DNA of 64,000 nucleotides from Chloroflexota bacterium. GTDB lineage: Bacteria > Chloroflexota > UBA6077 > JACCZL01. This document shows positions 15,162-23,610 of this stretch, in pieces. Each line of letters starts with the position of its first letter. The first letter of the stretch is position 1. The notes beneath the pieces are model-generated. The model saw only the letters and a program-made list of their open reading frames with translations. It searched no databases and was not told where the DNA came from. The DNA lies in the NCBI GenBank assembly GCA_030447245.1, contig JAUJPG010000002.1:137486-201485 (forward strand), given 5' to 3'. The translations under genes and the position numbers were made by a program.

Positions 15162-17033
15162 ATGTGCTTCCAGAATCTGCCCATCGAGTTCGATTCCCGC
15201 GGCCGGGCGCGCCTCAAGGACGGATCGGGGGACGCGTACAGCTACGACACGCGCGAGCTCGACCGCTCGCAGGTCGAGGAGCTGCTCAAGCGCAACGGCC
15301 ACGTCAAGGAGATGAACGTCGACCCGGTCACCCAGGTGGGCGGGTCGCTGGCGTTCCATGCCGTCGTCGACCTCAAGGCCGGTAAGGTCCACGAGGCGAA
15401 CTCGGTGGCCAGCCTGTTCCGCGGCTACGAGGTGATCCTGAAGGGCCGCGACCCGCGCGACGCGATGTTCATCTCGAGCCGCGTCTGCGGCGTCTGCGGC
15501 GGGGTCCACTCGGTCACCTCGTCCCTCGCGATCGAGATGGCGTTCGGGATCGCGCCGCCGCCGATGGGCCTCGCCCTGCGCAACATCCAGCTTGCCCTGG
15601 ACTTCATGCTGGATAACCCGCTGCACCTCTACATCCTGGCCCGGGCCTGATTATTCGCAGGTCGTGGTGGAGCGGACCAATCCGTCACTCTGGGGCGCGC
15701 CCAGGCGACCGAGGCTCGCTACAGCGAGTTCCACGGCTTCAAGACGATTGCCGACATCATGACGGCGCTGAACCCACTGACCCGGCAAGCTCTACCTCGA
15801 AGGGCTCCAGATGACGCGCACGCCGCGCGAGGCGTACGCGCTGCTGTTCGGCAAGTACCCGCACCCGCAGACGGTCGTGCCGGGTGGGCTCTCGAGCACC
15901 ATCACCCTCCAGCAGCTGAACGAGACCCACAACGCGGATCGTCCGCACGATCGATCACGGCAAGCGCGGCGTGTTCATCTGGGAGGACATCACCGCGTTC
16001 TTCTACGAGTCCGACCCGCTACAAGCAGGTCGGCGCGCGCCCGAAGAACATGATCGACGCCAGCATCTGGGACGACCCGTTCGCCTACGACGGGACCTAC
16101 AACAACGCCGCGCAGTGGGGCGAGCGCCGCTGGGCGACGCCGGGCGTGGTCGTCGGCGGCGAGCTGCTGACGACGAACCTCCACCACCTCAACATCGGGA
16201 TCGAGGAGTTTGTCGAGCACTCGTTCTACGAGGGCTGGAAGAACGAGGGCATCCGCCACAGGACCGACCGGCCGGCAACCCGTTGTCGCCCCACCACCCC
16301 TGGAACAAGGAGACTAAGCCGAAGGCCGGCCTACAAGCGGAGCTGGAAGGAGCGCTACACCTGGGACACCGCGCCGCGGTGGGGACCGCCAGGTGATGGA
16401 GTGCGGCGCTTACGCCCGGATGTGGATCACGGCGGCCGCCAAGAAGCTGCCGCACACCCGCTTCATGGAGTCGGCCCGGCACGAGCCTGATCCTGCGCGT
16501 GCCGAAGACGCTCATGCCCGGCCATGGACCTGGAGTGGAAGATGCCCGAGGACTGGAACGCCTTCGAGCGGAACCGCAAGCCCGGGCCTACCACATCCTG
16601 TACTCGATGCTGGTGGCCTACGAGAACCTGATGATCGCCTTCGACCTGATGAAGCAGGGCGACACCAGGACGGCGACGCCGCACGGTGCCGAAGAACAAT
16701 CGCATTGGCGTAGGCTTCTGGGGTGCCCGGCCCGGGGGTATCTGACCCATCACCTAGAGATGGACAAGGGGGCGCTGGTGAACTATCAGGTGGTCACGCC
16801 GTCCACCTGGAACGCCTCGCCGAAGGACCCGTTCGGCAATGGAGGTCCGTACGAGGAGGCAGTGGTCAACACGCCGATCCTGGAGGAGTTCGACAAGCAG
16901 GAGAACTTCACGGCATCGACATCTTCGGGCGCTGCGCTCGTTCGACCCGTGCATGCCCTGCACCACGCACATCTTCGCCGACGGCCGGGTCATCACCCGC
17001 GAAGTGAACACTTGCGCGTGCGGCATTGACTGA
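15162..17033 (+). CDS. [NiFe]-hydrogenase large (catalytic) subunit, many frameshifts
   Basis: Catalytic subunit binding the Ni-Fe(CN)2CO centre. The L1 motif SSRVCGVCGGVHS is near residue 108 and the L2 motif DPCMPCTTH near the end, so all four nickel-ligand Cys codons are normal. A 20-residue tail after the L2 His (IFADGRVITREVNTCACGID) would be removed by the maturation protease. Between 15645 and 16920 the frame changes about ten times, usually by one extra C or G. Examples are GCCCGGGCC for GCCGGGCC near 15643 and ACCCGGCAAG for ACCGGCAAG near 15781. Conserved hydrogenase sequence such as VERTNPSLWG, KTIADIMTALNPLTG, WDDPFAYDGTYNN and HLEMDKGALVNYQVVTP continues across them. Sequence error is far likelier than decay. 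Confidence 0.85.
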
Positions 17034-17066
17034 TCCTGACGAGGGGCGGAGGGTGAAGGGTGGGTG

Positions 17067-17673
17067 ATGAAGACGGAACCGCTTCTGCACGCTCGTCCCT
17101 CGCAGCTCACCCCTCGCGTCCTGATCGGCGGGGTTGGCTACCGCTGGATGCGGGACCGCTCGATCGGTCTCGTCGCCTCTGACGAGCTGATGCGCCAGGA
17201 GTGGCCCGCGCACGTGGAGGTCGCCGACCTCGGCTTCGGCGCAATCTACGTGACGCAGGACCTCGCGCATGCCGAGTCGCCGCCCTACGCTCGGCTCGTC
17301 CTGCTGGCCGGCGTCGCGCGGGTCGCACGCGGCCGAATCTACCGTTCGTCCTGGTCGGGGGACGTGCCCGACGCCGAGGAGCTGCAGGGCTGATCCGCGA
17401 GGCTGGCGGCGGGATCGTCGAGGTGGACCACCTGCTCGCCATCGCCAGGTACTTCGGTGCGCTGCCGGACGACGTGGTCCTGATCGAGCTTGAAGCGGTA
17501 GCCGTGGAAGGCGGCGAAGATCTGAGCCCAGAGGAACCGCCGTCCTGCCTTCGTTGCTGGCCATGGCGCGCGATGAGGCGCTGGCGCCGCCCGCGGAGGC
17601 GAACGCGGGCCCCGTCACTGTCCCGGGCACGCCTGCCATCCGCTGGCCCGGCGTGGCCCCTGCCCGGGAGTGA
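17067..17673 (+). CDS. Hydrogenase maturation-protease-like protein (frameshifts)
   Basis: About 200 residues after correcting at least two frame changes (near 17330-17390 and 17535). The N-terminus has RVLIGGVGYRWMRDRSIGLV, resembling the first strand and metal loop of HyaD/HycI endopeptidases, then VEVADLGFGAIYVTQDLAHA, ARLVLLAGVARGR and, in another frame, AGGGIVEVDHLLAIARYFG and PDDVVLIELEAVAVEGGEDL. The acidic residues that bind nickel in true HycI are not obvious, so it may be a divergent or non-catalytic member. The ATG at 17067 is preferred over the overlapping GTG at 17064. Confidence 0.55.
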
Positions 17674-18119
17674 GCCGAGTGAACGGGGCCGAGGCGCTGG
17701 ACGAGCTGTACTGGACGGCGGAGATCCTCCAGGCCTGTACTGGATGCGGGGTGAGGGGCTGGCGGGAGGTCGCCCCTGCGGCGCTGGCCCAGTTCTTGGT
17801 GGCCGACGGCGCGGTCGTGATCGAGCAGATGCAGCGCCTCGCGGCCGACGGCTACCTGGAGGGGACGATCGATGGCTGCACGAGCGCCCGCGTTCCCAGC
17901 GTGCCCGGCCGACGGCCGTATTTGCCCCCACGGCCTATCGCTTGACGCCGCTGGGCGTGGCCGAGGGCGGCGGAGCTTCAGGACGAGTTCGAGGGGCTGA
18001 CGAAGCAGGCGCACGGCGAGTGCGGCCCCCGTTGCTGGTGCAAGGACCCCGGAGCGGGCGGCGAGCCGTGCCCGAGCCACGAAGAGGCACCCCACCAGGA
18101 GCCGCCCGATGAGTCTTGA
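17670..18119 (+). CDS. Hydrogenase-island protein with a Cys-rich C-terminus (frameshifts)
   Basis: About 145 residues after correction. It reads NGAEALDELYWTAEILQA, then after a missing base LYWMRGEGLAGEVAPAALAQ and VIEQMQRLAADGYLEG, and in a third frame RLTPLGVAEGG and a final metal-binding-like segment HGECGPRCWCKDP with GGEPCPSH. The helical N-terminal part looks like a winged-helix or helical adaptor. The four Cys and last His could bind zinc or an Fe-S cluster. The family is not recognised. It overlaps the genes on both sides (stop/GTG at 17670, ATG of the next gene at 18109), fitting one operon. Confidence 0.55.
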
Positions 18120-18932
18120 CGGCACGCTGCCGCCCGGAGCTGGCCGCCGCCGACCGCCTGGGCGAGATCCTCGAGCAGTTCGCGGCGTACCCGCAACCGA
18201 TCGTCCAGGACCGTGTGGTCGAGTTGCTGCGGTGCGTGGACGCGATCCGCGGCCGGGGCTGTTACGCCTCGCCGAGCTGCTGAAGTCCGCCGCCCTGCTC
18301 GACGCGGCGCTGGACGACCCGGGCGCCCGGCTCCTGCTGGGCCTATACGGCCTCGACCCCAGTGCGGATGATTCACGGTCAGCCGACGAGGTGCCGGGGG
18401 TGGATTGCCCCTGCAGGCCGAAGGACCCACGAAGGACGCCGGGCACCCCTGGGAGGGTCGCGCGTCGCGACGGCGCCAACGGAGCGATCCTCCCAGGCCG
18501 GGTGGCCATGGCAGAGCTCCCGGTCGTGACTGGCGCGACGAGCGCGGTGCCCGGCGCCAGCGAGCGGATTCGTGCCGCTGTCGAGTATCAAGGTCAACCG
18601 CCCGCCGCGACTGGCATGGCGGGCGGCATTCCACGCGGATCGCATGCCGCCGAGCGAGATCGGCGCCGTCCAAGTCGAGGGTGAGCGCGTGCTGATAGCG
18701 AACCTGGACGGGGAGTTCCGCGCGCATGCGGAACGCCTGCCCAGGATCACCGCTCCCGCTCCATGGCGGGCCGTTGGAGGGCAGCGTCCTCGAATGCCCC
18801 TGGCACCATTGCCGTTTCGACGTGCGTGACGGTGCACGCCTCGACGCTGCGGTCCTGGACTTAGCGCCATGCCCGGTCGCGGTGGAGGAAGGCGTAGTGC
18901 GGATCGGGATCGTGGAGCGCCAGGGCCCATGA
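18109..18932 (+). CDS. Helical domain plus Rieske-type [2Fe-2S] protein of hydrogenase island (frameshifts)
   Basis: After frame correction the N-terminal part reads AAADRLGEILEQFAAYPQPI, VVELLRCVDAI, LLRLAELLKSAALLDAALDD and LLLGLYGLDPSADD, all helical. A poorly resolved Pro/Ala-rich stretch follows (18370-18550). The C-terminal domain starts at GFVPLSSIKV and continues VQVEGERVLIANLDGEFRA, RNACPGSPLPLHGGPLEGS and LECPWHHCRFDVRDG. The last element is a Rieske second ligand loop (Cys-x2-His). The first loop has Cys-Pro-Gly rather than Cys-x-His, so the cluster ligands may differ. Such fusions are known next to hydrogenases and would pass electrons from the enzyme. It could be two genes. The stop overlaps the next ATG. 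Confidence 0.6.
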
Positions 18933-19411
18933 CCGAGCGCGTACTCGTCGCGTGCGTCGGCAACGTCTTGCGCCTGGACGACGGCTTCGGGGTAGCCGTC
19001 GCAAGCCGCCTGGCCGCCGACCGGCTCCGCCGGCGTGGAGCTGGTCGAGGCCCGGGATCGGCGGGCTGAGCATCGTCCAGCAGTTGATGGACGGCTATCA
19101 TGGGCTGATCGTCGTGGACGCGGTCGACCGCGGTGCGGAGCCGGCACGGTGTTCGTCCTCGAACCGGACGTCAAGACCCGGCAGCCATCCCATTCGACGA
19201 GTGGCAGGATCGCTTCTCGAACCTCCACCTGGCCGAGCCGTCGCGCGTGTTCTTACTGGCTCGGGCGCTGGGAGTCTTGCCGGAGCGGGTGCTCCTGGTA
19301 GGTTGCCAGATTCGAGATATCGAGGGCCTGGGGCAAAGATTGAGCCCGCCGATCCACGCTGCCGTCGCGATTGCCGCCGAGCGGGTCGGGCGCTCGCCGC
19401 CACGATGCTGA
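18929..19411 (+). CDS. Hydrogenase maturation endopeptidase, HyaD/HycI family (frameshifts)
   Basis: Nickel-dependent protease expected to cut the C-terminal tail of the large subunit once the metal centre is built. The start is classic: TERVLVACVGNVLRLDDGFG, with the metal-binding Asp in LDDGFG. After frame changes near 19035 and 19140-19180 the protein continues VELVEA, GGLSIVQQLMDGYHGLIVVD, EPGTVFVLEPDV, then IPFDEWQDRFSNLHLAEPS (the SxHxxxL-like motif), ALGVLPERVLLVGCQ and SPPIHAAVAIAAERVG. It overlaps the Rieske gene stop by ATGA. Confidence 0.75.
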
Positions 19412-19503
19412 GCGATACGATACGACAAACCGACGCCCCCGAGCGGCCGGCGGGGATGAGGCGCCGCGACGGCGTCGGTGAGCGCCTCTCGAGGAGATTG
19501 ACG

Positions 19504-19799
19504 ATGTGCCAGGCGATCCCGCGCAGAGTCTTGCGGACTGACGGTGACCGCGTCGAGGTCGACTACGAGGGGCATCCGACGTGGGTGTCAGCCCTTGGGC
19601 TGTCGGCCTCGAAGTCGGCGAGTACGTCGTGGTGTACGCTGGCCAGGCGCTTGATAGGATGTCGAAGGACGAAGCCGAGGAGCTGCTGGCCTTCTACGAC
19701 GGCTTCGAGCAGATGCTGGAGGAGGCGAGCCTGCGGATGCTGGCGGGGAGTGAGGCGGGACTGGAGAACGCCCGGACGGTGGCAGAGGTGCCCCGATGA
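19504..19799 (+). CDS. hypC: HypC-family hydrogenase chaperone, copy 1 (one frameshift)
   Basis: Small chaperone that shuttles the Fe(CN)2CO group to the large subunit. It begins MCQAIPRRVLR with the essential N-terminal Cys2, then EVDYEGHPTWVSALG. One missing G near 19590 moves reading into the frame encoding VGLEVGEYVVVYAGQALDRM and the usual acidic C-terminal helix ELLAFYDGFEQMLEEA. About 98 residues, a normal length. It sits between the maturation protease and a short region of gene fragments. Confidence 0.8.
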
Positions 19800-19911
19800 T
19801 CATTCGCGGTGGATCGATCGTCCCCTGCCGCGAGTCGGGCATTGTCTAGCCGACGGGGACGGGCGTAGCTCGGCTCGAACCCGATCTCTCGCAGCTGGCG
19901 GCACCTCCCAG

Positions 19912-20050
19912 TTCATCCCCTACGGATTCACACCGAACCGCCTCCGCTACTGCGGAGGCGAGGACAACTTGATGTCGGCCCGGCGAAGGCAAAACGATGC
20001 TCCAGTTCTACGCCGACCTGGAAAGGATGTTGGAAAAGGACAGCACATGA
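19912..20050 (+). pseudogene. Fragments resembling DUF6390 N-terminus and a HypC C-terminus
   Basis: One frame encodes FIPYGFTPNRLRYCGGEDN, almost the same as RYGFMPNLLRYCGGDDN in the DUF6390-like gene at 21111, and the DNA is also closely similar. A second frame then encodes MLQFYADLERMLEKDST, which resembles the acidic tail of the HypC at 19504-19799. No complete gene can be built from these. They look like remnants of duplicated hydrogenase-island genes, or a small gene scrambled by sequence errors. Confidence 0.4.
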
Positions 20051-20346
20051 ACGCCGCTCCTTCACCGCCGCGCGCTCCCACCGTCGAGACTCTCTGCTCG
20101 CCCGCCACCACGCAGATTGGTCCGATCATCGCGCCACCCTTTCACTGTCGGCGCTGCGGCGCGTTCGACGTCGACGTTGTCGCGGGCGACGAGCTGCTCG
20201 TGGACGCGGTCGAGCTGGACGATGCGTGGCGGCGTCGACCAGTGTGCCCAGACCGTGCGCCGTTAGCGGTGGACGTCTCCGCGGAGCACCTGAAGGAGCA
20301 TGCCATGGCTGAGTCTGACGCAGACGAAGCGCCAAGGCAGTCGTAG
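20047..20346 (+). CDS. Short HypA-like zinc-finger protein
   Basis: A 99-codon ORF, start overlapping the preceding stop (ATGA). The middle reads FHCRRCGAFDVDVVAGDELL followed by VDAVELDD. This matches the C-terminal half of HypA, where the second Cys-x2-Cys of the zinc site is followed by the G-x-EL-x-V strand. The HypA N-terminus (Met-His-Glu nickel site) and first Cys pair are absent. The remaining C-terminal 35 residues are not HypA-like, so another frame error or a truncated gene is likely. If functional, it would take part in nickel delivery. Confidence 0.4.
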   Translation: MNAAPSPPRAPTVETLCSPATTQIGPIIAPPFHCRRCGAFDVDVVAGDELLVDAVELDDAWRRRPVCPDRAPLAVDVSAEHLKEHAMAESDADEAPRQS

Positions 20347-20353
20347 CGCGACA

Positions 20354-20799
20354 ATGAAATCGGTAGTACGCGGCGGCCTGGCGGGCATCGTTGGCACTGC
20401 CCTGATGTCGCTCGCGATCGCCGCGGGGAGAGCCGTCGGTCTGTTGCGGGTCTTGCCGCCCAGGCAGATCGCCGAACAGGCCGAGGCGAAGGCGGGTATC
20501 AGGCACGAGCTTCCCGAGCCCGGCGGTCCAGGCAAGCTGGCTTGCGGCTCACATGGGATACGGAGCCGTCTGCGGCGTGCTGTACACGCTGCTACGCCCG
20601 CTCTTGCCTGCCCCGACGCTGATGGCTGGCCTGTTTTGGGGGGCGGTGTGGGGGGTGAGTTATCTTGGTGTGATGCCGGCGCTCGGCCTGTATCGAGCCG
20701 AAGGCGGACTCGCCGCCGCGGGTGGCGGTGATGATCGCGGCTCACGCGGTGTTTGGAATCACGACCGCCGAGGCCGAGCGGCGGCTCTCGGGCCGATAG
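20354..20799 (+). CDS. Small integral membrane protein, DUF1440/DUF6789-like (frameshifts)
   Basis: About 147 residues after frame correction. The N-terminus reads KSVVRGGLAGIVGTALMSLA, a glycine-rich membrane helix, and then PPRQIAEQAEAKAGI. After a base change near 20530 it continues WLAAHMGYGAVCGVLYTLLR, LMAGLFWGAVWGVSYLGVMP and, in a third frame, VAVMIAAHAVFGITTAEAER, ending at 20799. The three or four helices and the 'AHMGYGAVxG' pattern resemble DUF1440-type membrane proteins. Role unknown. Position in the island suggests it belongs to the hydrogenase operon. Confidence 0.6.
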
Positions 20800-20814
20800 A
20801 AAGGGCAGAATGGC

Positions 20815-21114
20815 ATGTGTCTGGTCCCGCCAGCGCGGGTGATCGCCGTGAACGGCCAGGAAGCTGCCGTCGAGCTGCATGGCGGTATGCAGGCGACGGT
20901 GAGCATCGCGCTCCAGCCTGACGTTGCCGCTGGCCACTATGTCCTGGTGGATCGTGGGCTGGTTATCCGTGTCATCGATGCCGCCGAAGCGGAAGCGATC
21001 ATTGCCATGTACGACGAGATCGGGGACCTCCTCGACGCCGCCGACGAGCGGCCCGATGGCCGCCTCTCAGGACACCAGGCCAGTCTTCGCTCGCCCCGGT
21101 CAGGTAGATCATGA
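20815..21114 (+). CDS. hypC: HypC-family hydrogenase chaperone, copy 2
   Basis: Starts MCLVPPARVIAVNGQEAAVE with the essential Cys2, followed by a small beta-barrel region and GHYVLVDRGLVIRVIDAAEA, then the helix EAIIAMYDEIGDLLDAA. This is a complete HypC/HupF, distinct in sequence from copy 1. The Ser/Arg-rich last 20 residues may be an artefact of a late frame change. The next gene starts at 21111, overlapping the stop. Confidence 0.75.
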   Translation: MCLVPPARVIAVNGQEAAVELHGGMQATVSIALQPDVAAGHYVLVDRGLVIRVIDAAEAEAIIAMYDEIGDLLDAADERPDGRLSGHQASLRSPRSGRS

Positions 21115-21873
21115 TTGATTCGCCGCGTCTGATCGCGGGGCCCGCCCAACCGCTGGATGGAATGGTCCGATTCGTCCGTTACGGCTTCATGCCGAACCTG
21201 CTCCGCTACTGCGGAGGGGACGACAACCCGGACCCTGTTCGAGTACGCCGTCCACAATGCTTCGGATGGCGGCCTGAGCCCCTTGCTGCGCCGCTTCACT
21301 GGCGCGTTGCCGTATCTCAGCTCATCGCGCGGGCAAATGGCATCCGGGACCCTTTCGATGCGCGAGTCGTCGAGGCCTACTGGATTGGCAACGAGCTCCT
21401 CGACGGAGTCGAGGTGCGGCAACTCTACGACGCCCTGGTCGAGCGCTTCGGCAAGCAGCTCCAGGGGCGGACGCGCGACCTCGTCCTGGGCAAAGCACCG
21501 GCCGGAGCGCGGCCCCACCATAGCTTCCACGTGCTGGACGTCCACAGTCGCGTCGGCGAGCTGGGCCACAATCTCCAGACCCTCGACCACTGCCGGGTGA
21601 GCTGGGGCGCGGTCGTCGAGGTCGCTGCCCGGCGAGCTGGTCGTGGATCGCGTCCCACTCGTGTTGGAAGCGGGCAAGCTGGTACTCGGGGCACCCGTCC
21701 GCGAGCGTGTCTTGCGCCAGATCGAGGGACGCGGGTTCGTCGAGCAGGCCGCCGTGGGCAACGTGGTGTCGATCCACTGGGGCTGGGCCTGCGAGGTGCT
21801 GGCCACGGGTCAGGCGCGGCGACTGGAGCAGTACACTCGCCACCACCTCACCATCGCGAACCAGACGATCTGA
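21111..21873 (+). CDS. DUF6390-like hydrogenase-island protein (frameshifts)
   Basis: About 250 residues after correction. It reads FVRYGFMPNLLRYCGGDDN, then in a second frame LFEYAVHNASDGGLSPLLRR, then ARANGIRDPFDARVVEAYWI and GNELLDGVEVRQLYDALVER. Next come GARPHHSFHVLDVHSRVGEL and HCRVSWGAVVEV, and finally VGNVVSIHWGWACEVL with the C-terminus TRHHLTIANQTI. Proteins of this type are found beside hydrogenases in actinobacteria and relatives, but their function is not known to me. Several His and one Cys are conserved-looking and could bind metal. It appears to be the last gene of the island. Confidence 0.6.
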
Positions 21874-21876
21874 GCC

Positions 21877-23471
21877 ATGGTCGGCGACCCGTCCGTTGCA
21901 GGCTCACCATCCCCATTGCGACACCGACGCGCGAGCCGACTCGGTCGCCGCGGCTTGCTGCTGGGCGCCGGCGCGACGCTCGCGGTCGGTGCCCTCGCGG
22001 CCGCGCTCGCGCGGAGCGACCACCCCCCCGAGGGGAGGGCCTTGCCCAACCGATTGGTCATCGCGCAGGGCGCGGACCCGAGCGGGCTGCACCCGCTGCT
22101 CGGACCCGGCCTGGTCGAGGCGAGCGCCTACGGCAACGTCTACGACCCGCTCGTCGCGCTCGACGCCGACGGCCGTCGCGTGCCCGCGCTGGCCGAATCC
22201 TGGGAGCCGCGCGACGAACACGCGTGGACCTTCAATCTGCGCCCTGGCGTGAGCTTCCACAACGGCGAGCCGTTTGACTCGGCCAGCGTCCGCTTCACCA
22301 TCGAGCAACTCCTCGATCGGCCAACGCCTCGCCCATCCGCGCCCAGCTCGATGCGATCGAGCGCGTCGAGACGCCGAACGACCAGACCGCCATCCTGGTG
22401 ATGAAGCGCCCATTCGCCCCGCTGCTCGCCGAGCTGACCCAGTTGATGATGGTGCCGCCGATCCACACGGCGCAGGTCGGGTTCGCCGAGCTCGGCGAGC
22501 AGCCGGTCGGGACCGGGGCGTTCCGCTTCGTGGAGCGCGTCCGCGACGATCGGATCGTCCTGGAGGCGAACGGACAGCACTGGCGTGGTGCACCCCACAC
22601 CCAGCGGCTGGAGCTGCGGCCGTTCCCCGAGACGGCGACGCGCCTGGCGAGCGTGCGGGCCGGTCAGGCCGAATTGGCGACCAACGTGCCATTCGAGCTG
22701 GCCGCGACGTTGGAGCGCGAGGGGATACGGACGGTAGGGCGGCCGGGCGTCCAGGCACTCTACGTTCGGCTCCATGCTCGTAAGCCGCCGCTGGACGACG
22801 TCCGCGTCCGCCGGGCGATTGCCCATGCCGTCGACGTCGACCAACTCGTCGCAACGATCTACGGCGACCGAGCACGACGCATCACCGGCCCGTACCCGCC
22901 GGAGGTGTTCGCCTACGACCCAGACGCTCCGCTGCCAGCGTACGACCCGGAGCTCTCCCGTGCCTTGCTTCGCGAGGCCGGCGTCCCGGTCGGCACGCCG
23001 CTGGTGTTCGAGACGCCGCAAGGTCGCTACCCGAGAGACGATGACCTCGCCGTGGCGCTGGCCAACTACCTGGAGACCGTGGGCCTGCGCGTTCAGGTCC
23101 GCGTCGTCGAGTGGGGCGCCTACTTGAAGAAGCTCCAGGCCGGTGACGGCGAGCACCTGTTCCTCCTCGCGGGCACCAACCGCACGTTCGACCCGCACTT
23201 CACGGTCACCCGGCTGTACACGAACGCCGGTGTCTTCGGTCGCGAGTACTACGGGAACGCTGAGGTCGGCGTCCTGGCGGAAGAGGCGGCGGCAACGCTG
23301 GATGTCGCGGCGCGCTCCGCTCTCTACCAGCGTATCCTGGCGATCCTCCGCGCCGACGTGCCGGCGCTGTGGATCGCGCAATTAGAGGACGTCTTCGCCG
23401 TCCAACCCCAGGTCACCTGGGAGCCACGCGCCGACAGTCTGCTCTGGATGCAAGGCGCCCGTCGCAAGTGA
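21877..23471 (+). CDS. Peptide-type ABC transporter substrate-binding protein, Tat-exported (one frameshift)
   Basis: Solute-binding protein of family 5, about 530 residues. The N-terminus has a twin-Arg signal (RRASRLGRRGLLLGAG). The first third contains LVIAQGADPSGLHPLLGPG and SWEPRDEHAWTFNLRPGVSF. A one-base change near 22320 (after IEQLLD) shifts to the frame encoding ANASPIRAQLDAIERVETPN and the rest: GTGAFRFVERV, LHARKPPLDDVRVRRAIAHA and LFLLAGTNRTFDP, ending normally. No permease or ATPase gene follows, so it is an orphan or works with another importer. It starts three bases after the hydrogenase island ends, so co-transcription is possible. Confidence 0.8.
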
Positions 23472-23610
23472 TCTCCGGCAGATCCGCGCGCGTAGTGGTT
23501 GATGCACCGAGCCGCGCAGTTGTTGCCTGCCGGTGCGCTATCTATACTCGTCGGCGCGACGAGGTGCGCGCCCAGCAGAGCTGTGGTCACAACGGCTGTG
23601 AGGAGGCCTG

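Noticed and set aside
15645-16920. Programmed frameshifting in the hydrogenase large subunit
   Set aside because: About ten changes at unrelated sites with no common slippery sequence; error in the sequence is simpler.
16908-18509. A 533-codon minus-strand frame opposite the hydrogenase maturation genes
   Set aside because: Low-complexity Arg/Ser/Pro sequence; the plus strand carries conserved hydrogenase-related text in corrected frames.
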